A stretch of 64,000 nt of DNA from Maniola hyperantus. Lineage: Eukaryota > Arthropoda > Insecta > Lepidoptera > Nymphalidae. The notes below the pieces were generated by a model that did no database searches, was not told the DNA's origin, and was given only the letters and a program-made list of their open reading frames with translations. Location: the NCBI RefSeq assembly GCF_902806685.2, contig NC_048548.1, positions 248,001 through 312,000 on the forward strand. The letters run 5' to 3'. The translations under genes were made by a program, and so were the position numbers. The first letter of the stretch is position 1. Each line of letters starts with the position of its first letter. Positions 9,362 through 18,556 of the stretch are shown piece after piece.

Positions 9362-9480
9362 CCTATTAAGATTTAAGAGATAAGTGCCGTGAACCTCCGT
9401 AGGTATATTTCTCGGGTCACGTGGCAAAGTGAGCATGGCTCGCTTTGGTTCCTTCGCTAGACTATTTAGAGTTAATGCCA

Positions 9481-10077
9481 GTAAATGTTACCTACCAGGA
9501 CTTTCTGAGGACCTAACGCTCGCGAGATGGCAAGATGAATGGAACAAGTCGACTAAAGGCCGATGGACGCACCAGCTCATCCCCAACCTGGAAAAGTGGA
9601 CCAGAAGGAAACATGGCCGAATGACCTACCGTCTGACGCAATGTTTTTCAGGAGACGGAGTTTTTATGGATTTCCTTGCAGGAATCGGAAGACGACATGA
9701 TGCCACGTGCATGTACTGCAACGAAATCGATAATGCAGAACACAATGTTTCACTGTGTAAACTGGGACATAGAGAGGAAAGACCTCATTTCTAAAATAGG
9801 GGCTATATGTGTCAATAATTTAGTGCACAAAATGATAGAGCATGAGGACATATGGATGCTTGTTGCAGGCTTCTTGGAAAAAATAATAGGTTCTAAAGAG
9901 GAAGAAGAGAGACGTAGACAAAAAACAAAATAAACAGTAATAATAATATAGACAACAATGTTGCCGTGTTTAGGCTGAGAGGCGGGCACACGGCCAACAG
10001 GGAGACAGAAGGGGTTTTTAGCCGGTAAGAGTCCGGCACTACCCAATTGGGTGTCCATGAGGATTTCCCCCTTCTGT

Positions 10078-10109
<32 letters not shown>

Positions 10110-10114
10110 ACCTA
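9481..10114 (+). mobile_element. LINE-Z insertion: 5'-truncated LINE with poly(A) and TSD
   Basis: The inserted DNA is 9495-10100. It is flanked by a perfect 14-bp direct repeat, GTAAATGTTACCTA, at 9481-9494 and 10101-10114. It ends in 23 A (10078-10100). The 3' UTR (9934-10077) is moderately GC-rich and has a small stem (AGCCGGTAAGAGTCCGGC). Truncated 5' end, poly(A) and a 10-20 bp duplication are the marks of target-primed reverse transcription. The intact duplication points to a fairly recent event. Confidence 0.85.
9495..9933 (+). pseudogene. LINE-Z reverse transcriptase C-terminus with zinc finger, frameshifted
   Basis: From 9495 the frame reads LARWQDEWNKSTKGRWTHQL, WTRRKHGRMTYRLTQCFSGD and a C-x2-C...H-x4-C finger (CMYC ... 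EH ... FHC). This is the C-terminal tail typical of R1/Jockey-group LINE polymerases. A one-base phase change near 9744 splits it into two frames, the second running to a stop at 9931-9933. Codons upstream of 9495 belong to flanking DNA, so the GTG-started 121-codon frame at 9429 is not a real start. Confidence 0.8.
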
Positions 10115-10395
10115 ATGCATATCTGAATAAGAAATGTGTATTGCGCGTACCACCCCTACTTTGTATGCTTTAGGGTACTGCCACAGAATACTTAATACTT
10201 ACTACCTTCCAGGTAACGAAGAATATCTCCACAAACACTTTTAAATAATAATAATAAAATAAAGGGCAGGGCTGCGGCCTGAATTAAATAAACATATTAT
10301 CTAGTTGTATCTTTTCTCTTTCTCTCTCTGGTTCTGAAGGGAAACCCCCACCCCGAGGGCACGTTTGGTAGGTCTGGCGGACCCGGTGACGCATT
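10115..10395. other. No supported feature
   Basis: Unassigned sequence after LINE-Z, becoming pyrimidine-rich then GC-rich at 10310-10395. Confidence 0.35.
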
Positions 10396-10537
10396 GGTAC
10401 GACCAATGCCTCCTAGGCTCCTGCGGCCTGCCGAGTTCGCCCGAGGACGCCACCCGCCACACACACGTCGGGACGTGGATAACAGCTGGTGGCTGGTGGC
10501 GTGACCAGCGAACTCGGCAGGAGGCACTGCTCGTACC
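10396..10537. repeat. GC-rich imperfect inverted repeat
   Basis: The left arm 10396-10440 and right arm 10508-10537 pair as GGTACGA.CA.TGCCTCCT plus CTGCCGAGTTCGC, with a 13-nt insert bulging from the left arm. The loop contains a further pair (GCCACC / GGTGGC). A stable stem-loop is expected. No domain is visible in the two overlapping reading frames of about 100 codons. Confidence 0.65.
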
Positions 10538-10707
10538 CAGGCCTCACCTAGCCCGCTACGAGATAGATTTATATTATACACAAATCTGTCTCGCTTTAAA
10601 ATCTGAGCAAAATCAAAGTACACCCTATAGATCTATCACAGTTTGACTAGATATCCTGTCTACGGAGCCCTAAAAAACGAAGCTAATAATTAAGCTTTAT
10701 GTAAAAC

Positions 10708-10918
10708 CTAGCTTATGCTCGCGACTTCGTCCGCGTGGACTACACAAATTTCAAACCCCTATTTCACCCCCTTAGGGGTTGAATTTTGAAAAATCCTTTT
10801 TTAGCGGATGCCTATGTCATAATAGCTATCAAGCCTGATCCGTCAAGTAGTTTGAGTTGTGCGTTGATAGATCAGTCAATCAGTCAGTCAGTCACCTTTT
10901 TCTTTTATATATTTAGAT
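10708..10918 (-). mobile_element. HelC, nearly complete
   Basis: The 3' terminus CTAGCTTATGCTCGCGACTT (complement) lies at 10708, the (TCAG)n block near 10878-10895, and the 5' end AAAGGAAAA..ATATATTTAGAT (complement) at 10918. An internal piece with the GCATGCAGATAGC motif is partly deleted. Confidence 0.7.
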
Positions 10919-11261
10919 GTTCGTAGGTAAGTACACTACATACTCATAGAGATTGCTGACAAAACAGGAAATTCAGATCTACCGTATTTCCCCTCAGATA
11001 TTGAAAATGTAATCAAATTTTTTCATTTCCTCCCGCAGTTTATTGTTATGATTGTGAAATGAAGTCAACTGTAATGAAGTCACAGTAATGAAGTCAACTG
11101 TAATTTGTCAGCTTGTGTCACTTAATTTCCCGTTTTGGGTAATTTGGGGAAATTTTGTTGGAGTTGAGAAAATTGCAAAATGTTATAAAGCGGCTGTCGC
11201 ATATTAATTTTTCCCTATTATGCAATATGTAACTAGGACTTATCTATCTATATGTATAAAA

Positions 11262-11671
11262 ATCGATCAAGTACGAGACGGACTCACATTCGAAGGGTTC
11301 CGTACCATCGTACAATATAATAATGATGTGCAAGACAGCAATTGAATGACGAATGAAACATAGTTTTTAAATGTACAAGTAAAGTCCTTTCATAATATGA
11401 TAGATACCCCACTTGGTATAGCTATCTTACTTTGAAAATTTGAAAATACTAATTATTTGTTCATGAACACATTTTAATTTTTTTGTGTGAAGTAACAACA
11501 AATTCACAGTTTTCGGATTTATTCCTTTACTTGTGCTATAAGACCTACCTACCTACCAAATTTCATGATTCTAGGTCAACGGGAAGTACCCTATAGGTTT
11601 TCTTGACAGACACGACGGAAGACGGACAGACAGACAACAAAGTGATCCTATTTTGAGGTACGGAACCCTAC
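11262..11671 (-). mobile_element. GTTCC-family element
   Basis: Spans the degraded hairpin end (AAGTACGAGACGGACTCACA) through TTCATGATTCTAGGTCAACG to GAGGTACGGAACCCTA. The 5' hairpin is shortened because the GGGTTCCGTTTTTCC half is missing. Confidence 0.65.
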
Positions 11672-11727
11672 AAACGTAACAAACGCGGAAGAAGTCGCGG
11701 GGCATTATCTAGTCAGTCTCAGTCCCT

Positions 11728-11938
11728 ACCCTTATTATAAATGCGGAAGTGTGTTAGTTTGTTAGTTTGTCTTTCAATCACGTCGCAACGGTGCAACGGA
11801 TTGACGTGATTTTTTGTATGGCTGTAGATAAAGACCTGGAGAATGGCATAGGCTACTTTTTATCCCGGAAGATCAAAGAGTTCCCACAGGATTTTTAAAA
11901 ACCTAATTCCACGCGGACGAAGTCGCGGGCATCAGCTA
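11728..11938 (+). mobile_element. HelB, near complete
   Basis: Starts CCTTATTATAAATGCGGAAG and ends GTCGCGGGCATCAGCTAATA, so the CTAG terminus carries a G-to-A change. It includes the duplicated GCAACGGTGCAACGG segment. Confidence 0.7.
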
Positions 11939-12183
11939 ATAACATATAAAAGGCAGAAGTAATCAAATAACTCGGTAAGTGAGTAAAGTGAGAAGGAACC
12001 CGTAAAAGCAATCGTTAGTTATTCATATCGTACTTACCTCCCAAACCCCCTCGTTATCGTGGGAGCCATTAAATCTACGGCTCTCAATAAAACTAAAAGA
12101 AACAAGCCTTTCCCAGTTCAGTTTATTATTTAGGTGCAGATGCTTAAGTAATTAAGTAAACTGGGGTTTATTTAAAACCTAAC

Positions 12184-12348
12184 TTGTTGATGCCCGCGAC
12201 TTCGTCTGAATTTAGGTTTTTAAAGTTCCCGTGGGAACTCTGTAATTTTCCGGGATAAAAAGTAGTCATGTCACTCTCCAGTGAAAAACGGAGCAACGGA
12301 TCAACGTGATTAAACTCAAGTTGCAACGTGATTGAAGGACAAACTACG
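12184..12348 (-). mobile_element. HelB, truncated
   Basis: The 3' end TGATGCCCGCGACTTCGTCT and the middle up to GATTGAAGGACAAAC are present; the TTTG repeat and GCGAAAGTGTG start are gone, replaced by SINE-2 head sequence. Confidence 0.6.
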
Positions 12349-12361
12349 ACGACCTCAGTGG
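12349..12361 (+). mobile_element. SINE-2 head, left part (split by LTR element)
   Basis: ACGACCTCAGTGG is the start of a tRNA-like SINE-2 head. It continues at 13636 on the far side of the LTR element. Confidence 0.6.
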
Positions 12362-12740
12362 TGTTAGCTTATTGAAGTTAGTTTAATGAATTGGACAATA
12401 TTTGACTCATCCGATGTCACGCGATCTGTGGCGGGGAGCCATCTTGAATCGATTTGTATAAATACCAGTGTTTGAAGGTTTTTAAGCAGTCTCGTTCCGA
12501 CTCGAGACTCAACGACTATTAAATACTTTTGTGTTTAGGTCGATATTTTGATTAAGTGGTTACAATAACAATTGTGCCCTAATCAAGTTAATATTGCAGT
12601 TAGGTTATTATAAAGATTAAATCTCTCAATAAGCCTCTACGCGTTGCGATCTATATCCACGTGCAAGCTTTATATGAGGGAACATTTTAGTAACTTATAA
12701 AATTAGTTAAATTTAACCTGCTTTTGTGACTATTGCTTTT
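12362..12740 (+). repeat. Left LTR
   Basis: Begins TGTTAGCTTATTG. A TATAAATA box at 12457-12464 and a CAGTCTCGTTCCG start-like motif about 25 bp downstream would make this the promoter LTR. The right edge may be 12740 or 12741, depending on whether the target duplication is 5 or 4 bp. Confidence 0.85.
12457..12464 (+). promoter_or_regulatory. TATA box of left LTR
   Basis: TATAAATA inside the LTR, with a plausible initiator near 12487. The same motif recurs in the right LTR at the equivalent position. Confidence 0.5.
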
Positions 12741-12743
12741 AGT

Positions 12744-12756
12744 TCAGAAGTGGGAT
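12744..12756 (+). promoter_or_regulatory. Candidate primer binding site (tRNA-Leu type)
   Basis: TCAGAAGTGGGAT directly after the LTR is complementary to the 3' arm expected of a leucine tRNA, a primer class used by some insect Ty3/gypsy elements. The match excludes the CCA end and the family is recalled, not checked. Confidence 0.45.
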
Positions 12757-13256
12757 CTAACTTACGTTGCCTTGATTTTGCTTTGCCATCTACACAGTTG
12801 TATTTTTGAAAACGCGAGTAATTTAAAGTAACTAAAATTAAAAATATACCCGCAGATATTTTTTTATAAAGTACCCGCAAATTTTTTGTTAATTTTGAAC
12901 AGTTAGACGCCACCGAGTTTCTTGCTGGTTCTTCTCGCTAGGTAGTGGCAATCCGAACCAGTGGTAGAATCGCTTTAGAATCAAGTAATTTAGTACAGTA
13001 GATGATGCAGATTTTGTGTACATCGAATGAGAGGTCAAACGTTTAGATTTATTGTTGTGTGATTAAAGCTGACAGCGGGCAGTTCAAGGAATGTTTTCAT
13101 GTTTTGATTGCTAATGGGCGAATACCCTCTGTTTTATTTGTTGTGAACATTACGGGGTCACGCAACAAAACAGTTTAGTTGTTGTGAACATGAAGGGGTC
13201 ACACAACGGGTAGTCGGTTATTTCACGAGACGTGAAGACGATCAGGAAAGGCCGAC

Positions 13257-13635
13257 TGTTAGCTTATTGAAGTTAGTTTAATGAATTGGACAATATTTGA
13301 CTCATCCGATGTCACGCGATCTGTGGCGGGGAGCCATCTTGAATCGATTTGTATAAATACCAGTGTTTGAAGGTTTTTAAGCAGTCTCGTTCCGACTCGA
13401 GACTCAACGACTATTAAATACTTTTGTGTTTAGGTCGATATTTTGATTAAGTGGTTACAATAACAATTGTGCCCTAATCAAGTTAATATTGCAGTTAGGT
13501 TATTATAAAGATTAAATCTCTCAATAAGCCTCTACGCGTTGCGATCTATATCCACGTGCAAGCTTTATATGAGGGAACATTTTAGTAACTTATAAAATTA
13601 GTTAAATTTAACCTGCTTTTGTGACTATTGCTTTT
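13257..13635 (+). repeat. Right LTR
   Basis: Base-by-base reading against 12362-12740 shows no difference. It is followed by the AGTGG duplication and then by the rest of a SINE-2 head. Confidence 0.85.
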
Positions 13636-13681
13636 AGTGGTAAGCGCTGTTGTCTTATTAGCGGGAAGTCCAGGGTTCGAT
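13636..13681 (+). mobile_element. SINE-2 head, right part
   Basis: AGTGGTAAGCGCTGTTGTCT ... CCAGGGTTCGATTC matches the SINE-2 tRNA-like head (A-box end, B-box GGTTCGATTC). The SINE body is then cut by a LINE tail. Confidence 0.65.
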
Positions 13682-13765
13682 TCAAACTCAAACTCAAATT
13701 ATTTATTCAGAATTGGTACAATTTTACGCTTCCTGATTGTCATAAATTTTTATTTGTATTAAATT
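13682..13765 (-). mobile_element. LINE 3' tail with (TTTGAG)n
   Basis: The minus strand reads ...CCAATTCTGAATAAATAATTTGAGTTTGAG, a microsatellite-tailed LINE end of the same general style as at 3959 and 8613. Confidence 0.45.
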
Positions 13766-13783
13766 AAATTAAATTAAATGTTT

Positions 13784-13835
13784 TAATGAGTACACTAACT
13801 TTCAAGTGACTGTGAAAGAATATCAAAATTTGATA
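13784..13835 (+). repeat. Dispersed repeat, copy 1
   Basis: GTTTTAATGAGTACACTAAC followed by TTCAAGTGACTGTGAAA recurs with a few changes at 15580-15630. Family unknown. Confidence 0.45.
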
Positions 13836-14290
13836 TGATATGATTCCCGGTAGAAAAATTTTATAATTTCTAAATTTCTGGTCTTATAGGTAGAACAAAA
13901 AGTTAATTATTAATGCTTGAGTATTAGAAGCTTGCATCATAAATAGCACGCACAAAGGCAATTACATGCTAAACTAGCTGGAAGCTAGCTGCTAGGTACA
14001 CATGACTCCATTTACGAGTGAAAATATAAGTTACGAAGTAACTTATCCCTACAGGTATTATTATAGTACATAGTCACGAACTTGCACTAAAACTACAATA
14101 TTTTATGATAATACAATAGTATAGGGCTTATAGCTTCTTATTATCTAGTTTATTAATATTATAGTCATAAAATAATTCATAAATAGATTAATAAATAGAT
14201 TGTACAAGAAAAGCACTAACTTAACTTTTCAGAATTTACAACCATAATAATATGAGATTGGTTTGGGGTTGTGAAAATAATCAGTAGGTA

Positions 14291-14508
14291 CCCTTATTAT
14301 AAATGCGAAAGTGTGTTTGTTTGTTGGTTTGTTGGTTTGTCCTTCAATCACGTCTCAACGTTGCAACGGATTGACGTGATTTTTTTGCACGGGTATAGTT
14401 AAAGACCTGGAGAGTGACATGGCTACTTTTTATCCCGGAAAATCAGAGTTCCCCCAGGATTTTAGAAAACCTAAATCCACGCGTACGAAGTCCCAGGCAT
14501 CATCTTGT
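14291..14508 (+). mobile_element. HelB, complete with decayed 3' end
   Basis: CCCTTATTATAAATGCGAAA, TTTG repeats, CAATCACGTCTCAACGTTGC and an end GTCCCAGGCATCATCTTG in which the terminal hairpin and CTAG are mutated. Confidence 0.65.
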
Positions 14509-14546
14509 TTTCTATAATGCAACTGGACATCAAAAAGTTCAAGATT

Positions 14547-14868
14547 CATCATCATCATCATCATGATCAACCCATCGCCGGCTCACTATAGAGTACGGGT
14601 CTCCTCTCAGAGTGAGAAGGGTTTTGGCCATAGTCTACCACGCTGGCCATGTGCGGATTGGTAGACTTCACACACCTTTGAGAACATTATGGAGAACTCA
14701 TATCGGCATGCAGGTTTCCTCACGATGTTTCCCTTCACCGTTAAAGCAAGTGATATTTAATTACTTAAAACGCACATAACTCCGAAAAGTTAGAGGTGCG
14801 TGCCCGGGATCGAACCCCCGACCTCCGATTAGAAGGCGGACGTCCTAACCACTAGGCTATCACAGCTT
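14547..14868 (-). mobile_element. SINE-1, full length with TSD
   Basis: Starts (minus strand) at GCTGTGATAGCCTAGTGGTT, with B-box GGTTCGATCCC, and ends in (GAT)n at 14547. It is flanked by AAGTTCAAGATT (14535-14546) and AAGTTTAAGATT (14869-14880), a 12-bp duplication with one mismatch. Confidence 0.8.
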
Positions 14869-14880
14869 AAGTTTAAGATT

Positions 14881-15579
14881 AAGGTACTATAATATTATTA
14901 TCGTACTATATTCCTACTTACAATCAGACAAATAAATCTAGTTATTTCATGTCTGGTATCTACATTATTATTGTAGCAGACTTTATATAATTCAGCTAGT
15001 TTCTTTCAAGTTTGTTTATGTTTATATGTCAGCTTATCTCATAATATAATATGTAGAGCATCACATACGGTCTCCATTAGTATATTATGGTAATCATTCA
15101 GAGTTCGTAGCTTCTTAGTTCTTATCACTGCGATAGGTATAGACTAGCCAGATGGGAACGTAATATTGCCAGGCTCAGTCAATGCTCTGGTTCGGGATGG
15201 GATGGTCGCTTGTCCCTCCAACTTTATCCCGATTTGTTTGTGTGACGTGTGCCGTCGAAATCTGTACGATAAATAAATCATTAACTAAATAAATTAATAA
15301 TACTACATAAATTTTAGGTACACTTTTATTAATTTACAGCCAGGTAGCTATATAATTTTCGAATATTTTTTATTTTATTTTACAAGTGTATTATTTTTTG
15401 TGTATTATTGTGACTGCAAACTATTATTAAATTGTAATGAGATAGTAAATTAAATACTTTTTTGGAAATTAAAATCCTATTTTGGAAGTGATTAGAACTT
15501 TTTTCATTGGAACTGATATTAAAATAAGTAAACTTTAAAAAGTGAGTTTAAAACAATGGATTAAATTAAAATATGTTTT
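14881..15579. other. No supported feature
   Basis: AT-rich unassigned sequence. A GC-richer patch at 15150-15260 (GGTTCGGGATGGGATGGTCG) has no family match that I know. Confidence 0.35.
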
Positions 15580-15630
15580 AATGATGACACTAACATTCAA
15601 GTGACTGTGAAAAATTTTAATATTGAAATT
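15580..15630 (+). repeat. Dispersed repeat, copy 2
   Basis: GTTTTAATGATGACACTAAC ... TTCAAGTGACTGTGAAA, partner of 13784-13835. Confidence 0.45.
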
Positions 15631-15998
15631 CTTTTCATATACCTACTGACTGATTATATCTTTGTGATAATGAAGATTTAAACGGATATAATGTAAGTAC
15701 CTAATTTAATTTTTTTATATAATAATAATTATACTAACTTATAAATATAAAATAAATGCGTAGGAAATTGAGAATTTCGCTCTATCTCAGCCTTTTGAAG
15801 AATTTCTTTCAGAAACTTTGAGGAATTCATTATAATTGAAAGTTAACCCGTGAAAGTTTGAATTTCATCAGATCTAAAAATATTGTAGAAGCCTTGTTTT
15901 ACCTTCAAAAGCATATTTTACTGAAATCGTCTGAAATTCTTAAAATAATTTAAAATATACTACCTACTTACACTTAGCTACCTATCCCCAGCAAAATC

Positions 15999-16730
15999 GT
16001 TCTTAGGGTTCCGTACCTCAAAAGGAAAAACGGAATCCTTATAGGATCACTTTGCTGTCTGTCTGTCTGTCGGTCGGTCTATCAAGAAACCTACAGGGTA
16101 CTTCCCGTTGAATCATGAAATTTGGCAGGTAGGTAAGTCTTATAGCAGACATAAGGGGAAAATCTGAAAATCGTGAATCTAGGGTTACATCACACCAAAA
16201 AAAATTGTGGTCATTTTGTTTATTTTGTTTATTTTGTTTATTTGAAAGTAATCAACAGCGTAAATACATAATTATTATTTAAATTTAAATCTAGGTATAA
16301 CAGAAGGCCAAAAGAGATTACTTAAAATTATAATTAAACTATTTTAACAGAATAGAGTTAGAATAAATGTAGGTATACACAATAATTGTGTGTATGATTG
16401 TATGTGTGTGTGTATGCGTGTGTGAGTGTGTGCTTATGAGTATGTGTGAGCGTGTGTGCATGTGTGTGTGTGTGTAAATGGGAGTGTATGATTGCATGCA
16501 TATTTAGATGAACTAATAATTTTTATTTTCAATTTTCGAAGTAAGATAACTATATCAAGTGGGATATCATATGAAAGAGCTTTACCTGTGCATTCTAAAA
16601 CAAATTTTTATTTATTTTAATTTTATTATGCATCATAGTTTTTGAATTTGTATCGTGCAAAACGTCGAAAGAATATGACTGTAGTACGGAACCCTCGGTG
16701 CGCGAGCCTGACTCACACTTGGCCGGTTTT
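15999..16730 (+). mobile_element. GTTCC-family element split by an insertion
   Basis: Both ends are present: TTAGGGTTCCGTACCTCAAA at the left and GCGCGAGCCTGACTCACACT at the right. Normal sequence ends at GTGGTCAT and resumes at GAACTAATAAT; 16213-16508 is foreign. Confidence 0.75.
16213..16508. mobile_element. Insertion in GTTCC copy, with (TTTGTTTA)n and (GT)n
   Basis: About 296 bp starting with three TTTTGTTTA units and ending with a GT-rich tract (16388-16475). A T-rich start suggests a LINE tail on the minus strand. No duplication is evident. Confidence 0.45.
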
Positions 16731-16737
16731 TAGAGAA

Positions 16738-16831
16738 GAAAATACCTGGAGAGTGACATAGGCTTTTTATTCCGGGATATAAAAGAGTTCCCACGGGATT
16801 TTTGAATACCTAAATTCATGCGAACGAAGTG
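16738..16831 (+). mobile_element. HelB 3' part, cut by SINE-2
   Basis: GAGAGTGACATAGGC to GCGAACGAAGT. The last 20 bp with CTAG are replaced by the SINE-2 poly(T) run. Confidence 0.6.
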
Positions 16832-17175
16832 TTTTTTTTTTTTAATTCAGGTACAAGTTAGCCCTTGACTGCAATCTCACCTGGTGGTAAGTGAAGATGC
16901 AATCTAAGATGATAGCGGGTTAACCTGGAAGGGGTATGGCAGTTTTTTTATTAAACCCATACCCCTTTGGTTTCTACACGGCATCGTACCGGAACGCTAA
17001 ATCGCTTGGCGGCACGGCTTTGCCGGTAGGGTGGTAACTAGCCACGGCCGAAGCCTCCCACCAGGCCAGACCAGAAATTTAGAAATTATAAAATTCCAAA
17101 CCCCTGCCAGGAATCGAACCCGGAACCTCCCACTATTAAGACCACAGCGCTCACCACTGCGCCAGGGAGGTCGTC
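16832..17175 (-). mobile_element. SINE-2, full length, tRNA-derived
   Basis: Reference copy of SINE-2. On the minus strand the head (17175 to about 17105) has A-box TGGCGCAGTGG and B-box GGTTCGATTCC, so RNA polymerase III transcription is expected. The body holds GCTTCGGCCGTGGCTAGTTA and GGGGTATGGG. The 3' end ATCTTAGATTGCATC...TGAATT runs into poly(A) at 16832-16843. The last 70 bp match the LINE-F 3' end, implying LINE-F-type reverse transcription. Confidence 0.8.
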
Positions 17176-17449
17176 AAAAAGTGTAAGTATATTATATCGT
17201 TTAGTACGTATTATTATGTACCTACTCTGGACGCAGAACAGGTGGAATTCAAACTGTCTGTCAGTAGAAACTCCTGCAAAGTTAAACCAATTTATTTGAT
17301 TAACCAAGTTTATATGTAATTGTTTGTATGAGTTGTATCTGCTTCGTGTAAAGTTTCTAACATCACTAACTCTGGGATGTTTCTAATGGTACAGATAGAC
17401 AGAGCCGTTACAAATAAATATAAGCCATCTACAGTATCTTATTTATAAC

Positions 17450-17690
17450 TAGCTGATGCCCACGTTTTCGTACGCGTCGATTTAGGTTTTTAAAAATCCC
17501 GCGGGAACTCTTTGAGTTTCCGGGATAAAAAGAAGCCTATGTCAATCTCCAAGTCTTAAACTATACCCATGCAAAAAATCACGTCGATCTCTTGCTCCGT
17601 TGCAACGTAATTGAAGGACAAACCAACAAACCGAAAACCCAATAAACCAACGAACAAACACACTTTCGCATTATTGTAATACGGGTAGTG
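17450..17690 (-). mobile_element. HelB, complete
   Basis: CTAGCTGATGCCCACGTTTT through ACGTCGATCTCTTGCTCCGT to CTTTCGCATTATTGTAATAC. The 3' hairpin carries substitutions. Confidence 0.7.
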
Positions 17691-18383
17691 ATCGTATTTA
17701 AAAGGATGCGTGGAAGCAATCTGCTTTGTAATACAGTTGGTCACAAATTTTGTTACCTAATTCTAAATGTCGGTTTTTAAAAGAGGCTCATATTCTTGCC
17801 TAGATTTTATTTTCCGTTTTCCGAACCAAGGGTAGAGCCTTTAAATAAGATTTACTATAATACATGATATCCACTATGATAATCTATACGCTAACTTGTT
17901 TTCTTATAAAATAGCACAGAGATTAGCTTCACTGAATTTATGTTTGCGTCCATTTACCGTCTATTGGTTTTCTCTCATCTGAGGGTCTGAGGGTCTGAGA
18001 TACATTATGCAGGCCTCTCTATGGCGGTTACCTCGGCTGCTAAGGAGGGTGAGGAGGGTGCCGTGAATTATTAATTGTAATTAATTAAAAGCTTTTAGAA
18101 CTTGATAGTAGGTGCCCGGTGGGCAGTAGAGCCTTGAGAGCCTTCGTTAGTTTGTTGTGGCCTGAACTATGAACTCTGACAGGACATTGGTCTGCTACTT
18201 TAGTGTCTTACTTATCTATATCTATTGAATGGTAACTTGTTAATATTATACATGTGAAAGTAGATTGTTGGTTTGTCTTTCATAGAGTACTTTTTATTGC
18301 GGAAAATCGTACAGTTTCCGGGATTTATGAAACATATACCAGCCAAGTTGGCGTGGCGCGTGGTACAGCTGGAAGATTAGTAG
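17691..18383. other. Mostly unassigned; degenerate HelB near 18235-18332
   Basis: ATGTGAAAGTAGATTGTTGG and AGTACTTTTTATTGCGGAAA recall HelB but are badly decayed. Nothing else is recognised. Confidence 0.35.
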
Positions 18384-18556
18384 GTAGCCGGCAAGAAATA
18401 TTGTACATCGGCTTTTAGAATGAGATTTCGGCTTTGTAAAGCGTTGTCTCTGTCACTCGTACCACGTTTTGTCGGCCTCAACGACAGAGACAACGCTCTA
18501 CGAAACTGCTATCTCTTTCTAAAGGTCGATGTACAATATTTTCTGTCGCGTACTGT
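18384..18556. mobile_element. MITE-N, reference copy
   Basis: A fold-back element: the left arm from 18398 (TATTGTACATCGGCTTTTAG) and right arm to about 18543 (complement TATTGTACATCGACCTTTAG) match at roughly four of five positions over 60 bp. Both arms contain GCGTTGTCTCTGTC. The right end is TTTTCTGTCGCGTACTGT. Superfamily unknown. Confidence 0.65.

Larger units (their letters stand above)
12362..13635 (+). mobile_element. Short non-autonomous LTR retrotransposon (1,274 bp)
   Basis: Two 379-bp direct repeats flank a 516-bp interior and are themselves flanked by AGTGG (12357-12361 and 13636-13640). A likely primer binding site follows the left LTR. The interior holds no gag or pol, only short frames, a diverged LINE-tail piece (12895-13000) and a doubled GTTGTGAACAT...GGGGTCAC motif near the right LTR. 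The LTRs look identical by eye, so the insertion should be recent. By size and content it is a TRIM-like passenger, probably moved by a Ty3/gypsy-type partner elsewhere. Confidence 0.85.

Noticed and set aside
9429..9494. GTG start and first 22 codons as the N-terminus of a LINE-Z protein
   Set aside because: The target-site duplication shows that this stretch is flanking DNA before the insertion.
12362..13635. Simple segmental duplication instead of an LTR element
   Set aside because: The AGTGG duplication, the restored SINE head and the primer-site-like sequence after the left repeat favour an LTR insertion.
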